64,000 nt of DNA from positions 1 to 64,000 of the forward strand of contig NZ_JXYA01000024.1 of assembly GCF_000967655.1 (NCBI RefSeq). Direction: 5' to 3'. Of this stretch, positions 44,201-51,700 are shown in pieces. The notes beneath the pieces are model-generated. The model saw nothing but the letters and a program-made list of their open reading frames with translations, ran no database searches and was not told where the DNA came from. The DNA comes from Pseudoalteromonas rubra (GTDB lineage: Bacteria > Pseudomonadota > Gammaproteobacteria > Enterobacterales > Alteromonadaceae). The position numbers and the translations under genes are program-made. Positions within the stretch are counted from its first letter, which is position 1. Every line of letters starts with the position of its first letter.

Positions 44201-45228
44201 ATCAGATTTTAGAGGCCTGTCCGGGGGTTGCCGTTTGCAACCTTTATGGTCCGTCGGAAGACACCACTTATTCGACGGCGGCGCGCTTTACCTCTGCCTT
44301 GAGCCAGGTGCCGGACATTGGCCGGGTAATTGCGAATAGTCAGGCGTATGTGCTTGGCGGCGCGCAAGAGCTGTTACCGACAGGCAGTGTGGGTGAGCTT
44401 TATCTGGGTGGTGCCGGTATTGCACGAGGGTATCTGAACCGCCCTGAACTGACGGCGGATCGGTTTATTGACAACCCTTACTACGACGCGGCGGGGGTCA
44501 ATAATAGCAAGCGTTTGTATCGCACCGGTGATTTGGTGCGCTATCGCGAAGATGGTCGTATTGAGTTTATTGGCCGGATAGACGATCAGGTCAAGATCCG
44601 CGGTTTCAGGATTGAGCTGGGTGAAATTGAACATCGTCTCAATGCGCATCCGGATGTCGTCACGTCTTTGGTTATGGCGCGCGAACACAGTGATGGAGGC
44701 CACTATCTGGTGGCGTATCTGCAACCTTGTCTCACGTGTGAGACAAACGATGAGACACGCCAACAAGCCTGGTTGGTTGATGTGAAAAACGCACTGGAAG
44801 GCGATTTACCGGCGCATATGATCCCGGGTCAGTTTGTGCTGATAGACGAATGGCCGCTGACGCCAAACGGAAAAATAGATAAAAAAGCCCTGCCAGCACC
44901 ACAAGGTATGTTGGCAGGTCAGGAATACATTGCACCGCAAAGTGAGACAGAGCATGCCCTGGTGGCAATTTGGGCGGAACTACTCGATCTCAACAGCGAG
45001 CAGATCAGTACCAGCGCCAACTTCTTCGAGCTGGGTGGTCATTCGCTGTATCTGATCAAGCTGGCGGGGGCGATTAAAACCCAGTTCGAAATCGAGCTGA
45101 CATTACGGGAAATTTTCGACGCTGCAGAATTAGCGGTCCTTTCGCAGGTAATTGAGAGCAAGCTGGCACAAAAATATCTCGAAGACAAAAAAGCCAATGA
45201 ATCGGTAATGATGAGTGGAACACTATAA
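32203..45228 (+). CDS. NRPS4: four-module synthetase with starter-like C domain (C-A-T-C/E-A-T-C/E-A-T-C/E-A-T)
   Basis: About 4341 residues, the largest protein here and the only synthetase without a TubC domain. ATG 32203 is preferred; GTG 32197 and ATG 32218 are alternatives. The first C domain is divergent ([22 protein letters not shown], active HHLIVDG about 140) and resembles starter domains that acylate the first residue. A1 468-955, A2 1550-2045, A3 2637-3135 and A4 3728-4230, each followed by a GGHSL carrier (about 1005, 2097, 3185, 4279). Dual C/E domains precede A2, A3 and A4 ([21 protein letters not shown]). Codes by eye: DAWTIAAVC (Phe), DAIFLGVTF (Ile/Leu), DIESIGTVT (uncertain; Glu suggests a basic side chain), DLYNNALTY (Ala). 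Residues 1-3 should be D. The tail ends VMMSGTL, not acidic. It probably initiates a lipopeptide. Confidence 0.94.
   Translation: [4341 protein letters not shown]
40198..43625 (+). repeat. 3.4-kb segment of NRPS4 duplicated in NRPS7 (copy 1)
   Basis: From the LNERANQL motif of A3, through T3 and the whole dual C/E domain, to the VPLDP motif of A4, this DNA matches 60475-63902 at a constant offset of 20,277 bases. In lines I compared by eye about nine of ten bases agree, with mostly synonymous changes. The match stops sharply at both ends. Confidence 0.85.
44729..44744. repeat. Inverted repeat inside NRPS4, shared with NRPS2
   Basis: The same 16 bases GTCTCACGTGTGAGAC as at 19087-19102, again encoding part of QPCLTCET in the Ala-type A domain (A4). 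It reflects common descent of the two domains and could form a small hairpin in the mRNA. Confidence 0.6.
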
Positions 45229-48200
45229 TGATTGCACAACTAGTTAAGTCGGCAGCAGATCAGGGCGTTTATCTGTATGCCAAAGAGGGCGCGTTACATT
45301 TTGACCTGACGGTGGCCGAATTTCCGGCCGCACTCAAGCAGGACATCATCGCAAACAAGGCAGAGATCATTGCGTTTCTGTCACATGCAGAAGGAACGTC
45401 TGGCAACGCGCAGGGACCACAACCCGGACAGTATCCGGATGGCTGCGTGCTCTCTTACACTCAGCAGCGTTTCTGGCTGCTGGAGCAAATGCAATCCGGT
45501 CAGAGTCAGTACAATATGCCCGTCGCGCTGAATGTGGAAGGTGCGCTGGAGCTGACTTTGGTTGAAAAGGTGCTCAGCACTATCGTGGCACGCCATCAGA
45601 TTTTGCGCACTGTCTATCGCGAACAGGACGATGAAGTGCGCCAGCACATTTTGCCTGAGCACGATTTTTCGCTCGGCTTTGTCGATCTCAGTGACAGTCA
45701 GGGCGAGCAGCAGCAGGCGCAGTTGTCTCAGTGCCTGCTTGAAGAAGCACAGCGCCCGTTTGACCTGACCCAGCAGCTGTCAATCCGCGGACAGTACCTC
45801 AAGCTTGAGGGCACGGGTCATGATCAGCGTGGCGTGTTGTTGCTGACACTGCATCACATTGCTTCTGATGGCTGGTCGATGGATGTACTGATCAATGAGT
45901 TTGTGACCTTGTATCGGGCCTATTCAGCAGAGCAGGTTAATCCGTTACCTGAATTGGCACTGCAATATGCCGACTTTGCCGTCTGGCAAAGAGATAAAAT
46001 GCAGGGCGGTGAGTTTGAGAAACAGCTGGCATTCTGGCAGCAGGCACTGGAAGATGCGCCGCTGACACACAGCCTGCCAACCCAGCATCATCGCCCGGAA
46101 GTCAAACAAACCCAGGGGGCACATGTTACGGCCACTTTGCCCGCATACGTGGCACAGCAATTGGGCGCGGTGGCCAGACAGGCCCAGCTGAGCCCGTTTA
46201 TGCTCATGCATGCCGTGCTGGGTGTGGTACTTAGCCGCCATAGCAACCAGTCCGATGTTGTCATTGGCACGCCGGTGGCAAACCGCGCTGATGAGGCCCT
46301 CAGTCCGCTCATTGGCTGTTTCGTCAACACCCTGGCTTTGCGCCTGAATACTCGCCATAACACACTGGAGAGCTATCTTGACCATGTTCGTCAGGTGCAT
46401 ATGAACGCCCAGGTCAATCAGGACGTACCGTTCGAGCAGCTCATAGATGCGCTGAACTTGCCACGCACTTCATCCTACACGCCGCTGGTGCAAGTCATGC
46501 TGACCACCAATGACAAGTTTACCGACGGCAACGACGAGTCGGCCCTGATGGCACTGCCAGACGTGAGCCTGTCACCGCTGCAAGGCAGCCATCCGGCGAT
46601 TAAATTCGATCTGGAAATTGCGCTGAATATCAGCGAAAACCAGATTGAGACCACCTGGAACTATGATGTGGCCTTGTTCGACGCTGAGTTTGTTGAGCAG
46701 CTGAGTGAGCACTTTAATAATGCCCTGATAGCATTGGCGGATATGAGCGCTCAGACTCGTAGCACCTTGCCTTTGAATCGTCTGTCTATTTTGGGTGACA
46801 AGCTCGAATCCTATCTGATCGATGGCCTGAATAACAATGCGGCGGATTATCCTGTCGATAAGTGCATTCATGAGGTGTTCGAAGAGCAGGCGCTGCAAAC
46901 CCCGGATCAGCTTGCCGTTAAGTTCGGCAACAAACAGCTGACTTATCGCGAACTGAATGAGCGCGCTAACCAGCTGGCCCACTTCCTGACTCGTGAATAT
47001 CAGGTGACGCCGGATACCTTTATCGGCTTATGTGTTGAGCGCTCGCTGGAAATGATCATAGGTACTCTGGCCATCCTCAAAGCCGGTGCAGCCTATGTGC
47101 CGTTAGACCCGGCCTATCCGCGCCAGCGCGTGACCTACATGATGGAAAACTCCGGCGTTAAAATTATCCTTTCAACCCACTTTATTATTGAGCAGCTGGA
47201 CTTAACCGATTATCACAGTGTCTGCATTGATGGCCTGGGCAATGAGCAAGTGGTACAGACCTTTGTCGATTACCCCACCTACAACCCAAGTGAGTTGGTA
47301 ACGGGGCTAACGTCGTCAAACCTGGCCTATGCCATTTACACCTCGGGCTCAACCGGCAAGCCTAAGGGTGTGCTGCTTGAACACAAAGGGATAGTGAATA
47401 TTGCATTTAACCATCGCCATTATCTGAAAGTAGATGAGCAAAGCAAAGTCTTACACTTCGCCTCTATGAGCTTTGATGCAGGGACCTGGGAATACGTGAT
47501 GGCACTGCTGAGCGGCGCCACTCTGGTGATTGCCGACAGCGTTCAGCGTCTGTCTCCTGAGAGCATAGGTCAGCTGCTGCACAGCGAAGCCATTACCCAT
47601 GTGCTATTGCCACCGGCGTTCCTGGCCATGATGGAGTTTCGTGATGACTTAGCACTGAAAGCCCTGGCCGTAGGCGGTGAGGCCTGCGATCAGGAAGTGG
47701 TTGAGCAGTGGGGCGGCGCGTATCGCATGGTCAATGCCTATGGCCCGACCGAGATCTCTATCTGCGCCACCTGGGCCGAGTTACGCCCCGGACAAAAAGT
47801 CACCATAGGTAAGCCGCTGAAAAACACCAGTGCCTTTGTGCTCGACAGCAACCAGGCTCTACTATCGCCGGGCGTAGTGGGTGAGCTGTACATCAGTGGT
47901 GTGGGTCTGGCGCGCGGCTATCACCAGCTACCTGAGCAAACCGCAGAGCGATTTATCCCGAATCCTTATTTCGATGGCCACAATAAATGTGTAACCGAAA
48001 CCTTGTATAAAACGGGGGACCTGGTTCGTTATCTGCCGGATGGCGAGCTGGAATACCTGGGTCGTATCGACCAGCAGGTGAAGATCCGCGGCTTCAGGAT
48101 TGAGATCAGTGAAATTGAAGGCTTGCTGAGCGAGTGCCCTGATGTCGATGCGGCCGTGGTGACTGTTGCGAGCAGTGCAACGGGTGCCAAACACTTAGTG

Positions 48201-48752
48201 GCCTATGTGCAGTTGAACAACAAACATGCCAAAAATAGTGCCTCTGGCCATGAAAATATTAATGATGACAAGGCGGCTGTCCAGCGGATCAAGACGGAAT
48301 TGGCCGACAAACTACCGGACTACATGGTGCCGGGGATGTTTGTGTCGGTATCCCACTGGCCACTGACCAGTAACGGCAAGATAGACAAACGTGCGTTGCC
48401 AGAGCCGGATTTAGCCGCCGTTGAAGGGGAATATATCGCGCCTGAAACACCCAGCGAACAACGTCTGGTTGCCATCTGGGCGCAACTACTGCACTTGCAG
48501 GAAAGTGAGATAAGCACCTCGGCCAACTTCTTTGCGCTGGGTGGCCACTCTCTGCTGGTCAGTAAGCTGGTCAGAGCGATTACATCGGACCCGGAATTAC
48601 AGCTACAACAGATAGACATGCAGGACATTTTTACGGCGCAGTCACTGGCCCAGCTGGCCCAGCACATCGACCTGCTGCGAATGCAACAGCTCAATGCACA
48701 GGCGGCAGACAGTATCTGCGATCAGGATTTAGTTGAGGATGGTGAGATTTAA
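45228..48752 (+). CDS. NRPS5: single-module synthetase (TubC-C-A-T)
   Basis: A 1174-residue synthetase whose ATG overlaps the NRPS4 stop (TAATG). Order: TubC docking 1-50 ([20 protein letters not shown]); C from 76 (HHIASDG about 209), ordinary LCL type; A 546-1052 (TSGSTG about 704, NAYGPTE about 835, NGKIDKR about 1049); T GGHSL about 1104; tail ending LVEDGEI, mildly acidic. By eye the pocket reads DAWLAGAIC-K. The DAW start and AIC end resemble the Phe/Trp/Tyr family, but Leu and Ala-Gly in the middle are unusual, so the substrate is uncertain, perhaps a large aromatic or a non-standard residue. It should extend the chain made by NRPS4 by one residue. Confidence 0.94.
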   Translation: [1174 protein letters not shown]

Positions 48753-51700
48753 TGAATGTACATCAGGCTTTCGAGTTAGCGATATCACAGGGCGTTCACC
48801 TGTATGTCGAGCAGGGCAAACTCAAGTTTAAAGCAGCAAAAGGCAGTATGACTGATGAGCTGAGAAGCGCACTCAAGGAAAACAAAACTCAGCTTATTGA
48901 GCTGTTGAGCCAGCAAGCAGTAAAACCAAATGCGTTAACCCAGTCCGAAGGCGCGATCCCCGCTCTGGGGTTAACGCAAAGCGTGTTGTCTTTCTCACAG
49001 CAGCGCTTATGGTTTTTAGAGCAGCTACGAGGGCCATCGGCCGAGTACAATATCCCGCTTGCACTGGATGTGCAGGGACGCGTGGACTTGGCGGCCGTAG
49101 AAGATGCATTCAACGATATTCTGGTGCGCCATACGATTTTGCGCTCCGGTTACTTTGATTCTGAGGATGGACCAAGGCAGGCCATTCGCGATGATGCGGC
49201 ACTCAATATCCACCAAATTGATTTGTGTGATAGCGACGACCTGGCGACAGAGGTGGCTGCACACATTGAGCGCGATACCCTGACACCATTTGATTTGACG
49301 AAAGATGTGCTGTTCAGAGTGACCTATCTGTGCACGCACAAACACAGTGATGGCACACAACAGGGTGTATTACTACTGAATATGCACCATATAGTGTCCG
49401 ATGGCTGGTCGATGGAAATTTTGACCCGCGAGTTTGTGCAAGCCTATCAGGCCAGAGTCACCGGACAGCTTCCCAGCTGGGCACCATTGCCACTGCAATA
49501 TGCGGATTACGCGCACTGGCAGCGCGAGCACCTGACCAAAGAAGCGCTTGCCGAGCAGCTCACCTACTGGCAACAGACGTTGGCGGATGCGCCGGCTATC
49601 CACGGGATCACCCCCGACTTTGAGCGCCCGGCGACCAAGCAGCTGCATGGTGCACTGGTACGCAGTGAACTGGGAGCCGGTGAGGCACAAGCGCTGCAAA
49701 ACCTGGCCCGCCAGCATCAGCTAACGCCCTTTATGCTGATCCACAGTGCGCTGGCCTACGTGTTATCACGCCACAGCAACAGCTGTGATATCGTGATTGG
49801 CACGCCCATCGCCAACCGCGGTCACACAGAGTTAGAAGGCCTGATTGGCTATTTCGCCAATACGCTGGTGCTGCGCGTTAATACCGAGCAGCCCAGCATT
49901 AGCGACTATTTTGCCCATGTAAAATCCGTGCATCTGGGCGCTCAGGCCAATCAGGATGTGCCCTTTGAGCAGCTGGTCGAAAAGCTCAAGGTTCCCCGCA
50001 GCGGCGCCCATGCGCCGCTGTTTCAGATCATGCTGACCACCAATTCTGATTATGGGGTCAGAGATCAGCAACTGGCGCTGGATGGTTTACAAATCGCGCA
50101 GCGCCGGGCCTGCAGTGTGACCACTAAATTTGATTTAGAAATTGAAGTGGCATTGAACGAGCAGGGCGTGGCAATCGAGATCACCTATGATACCGCCTTG
50201 TATCGTGCGCAACATGTCACTGCGATTGCTGATCACTTAAATACCGTACTGTCACAACTGGCTGCGTTGCAGCCAGCTGATTTATCGGCCAAGCCCGATA
50301 CTTTAATACTGCTGTCTGAGACTGAGCGTCAACAGCAACTGGTTGACTGGAACACCACGGCGCGGGATTACCCGCGCGAACGCTGTGTGCACGAACTGTT
50401 TGAGCTGCAAGCCAAAGCCACGCCAGATGCCATCGCACTGCGCTTTGACGGGCGCACCATGAGTTATGACGCGCTCAATACCAAAGCGAATCAGCTGGCC
50501 CATTATCTGCGCACTGAGCATGGGATTGGCCCGGACGCGCTGGTTGGCTTATGCACCGAGCGCTCATTTGAAATGGTGATTGGGATCTGGGGTATTCTCA
50601 AGGCTGGCGGCGCGTATATGCCACTGGACCCGGAACTGCCATCAGGTCGGCTGAACTATTTGGTTGAGGATGCCAGCGCCCAGGTGGTGCTGAGCACACA
50701 AGAGGTAATTGATCGGGTATCGCTGGGCGATGCGGCGGTCATTGCGCTGGACAACTTCGACTTCGACGCCTATCCGGACTCGAATATTGCGGTTAGCGAC
50801 ATTGGCCTGACGGCACAGAACCTGGCGTACACTATTTATACCTCGGGCTCGACGGGTCAACCCAAAGGCGTGTTACTTGAACATCAGGCACTGCATAACC
50901 GCATCGACTGGATGGACAAGGAGTACGGATGTCAGCCGCAGGATAAAATCTTACAAAAAACCCCCTACAGCTTTGATGTGTCGGTATGGGAATTTGTCTG
51001 GCCCATGCTTAAAGGGGCCGAGCTGGTGATTGCCAAGCCGGGCGGACACAAAGATCCGGCTTACCTCAATGAGCTGATAGTCGCAACCGGTGTGACCAAA
51101 TTGCACTTTGTGCCTTCCATGCTGGGCGTGATGCTGGAGCATGGCGACCTGGCCGCTTGCAGTTCAATTGAACAGGTATTCTGTAGTGGTGAAGCCCTGC
51201 AAATCAGTCATGTTGAGCAGTTTAAGGCACTGTTACCCACCGCGCAGCTGCATAATCTCTATGGCCCGACAGAGGCGGCCATCGATGTCAGTTACTGGGA
51301 TTGCGCGATGCCTCACGGCAGCAGCATCCCCATTGGCAAACCTATCCAGAATATTCAGTTATACATACTGGATGATGCGCTTAACTTGTTGCCACAGGGC
51401 GCGTGCGGTGAGTTGCACATTGGCGGTGAAGGTCTTGCGCGTGGCTATCACAATCGCCCTGAGTTGACGGCCGAGCGCTTTATCGACAACCCGTTTTATC
51501 CGCAAAGCGCCAGCAAACGCCTATATAAAACCGGCGATCTGGTGCGTTTTCGTGAAGATGGCAACATCGAATACATGGGTCGTCTGGATCATCAGGTTAA
51601 GATCCGGGGTCAGCGTATTGAGCTGGGCGAAATTGAATATCACATTGGCGAGCATCAACAGGTTGATTCTGCACTGGTGATGGCACTGAGTGATGACAAA

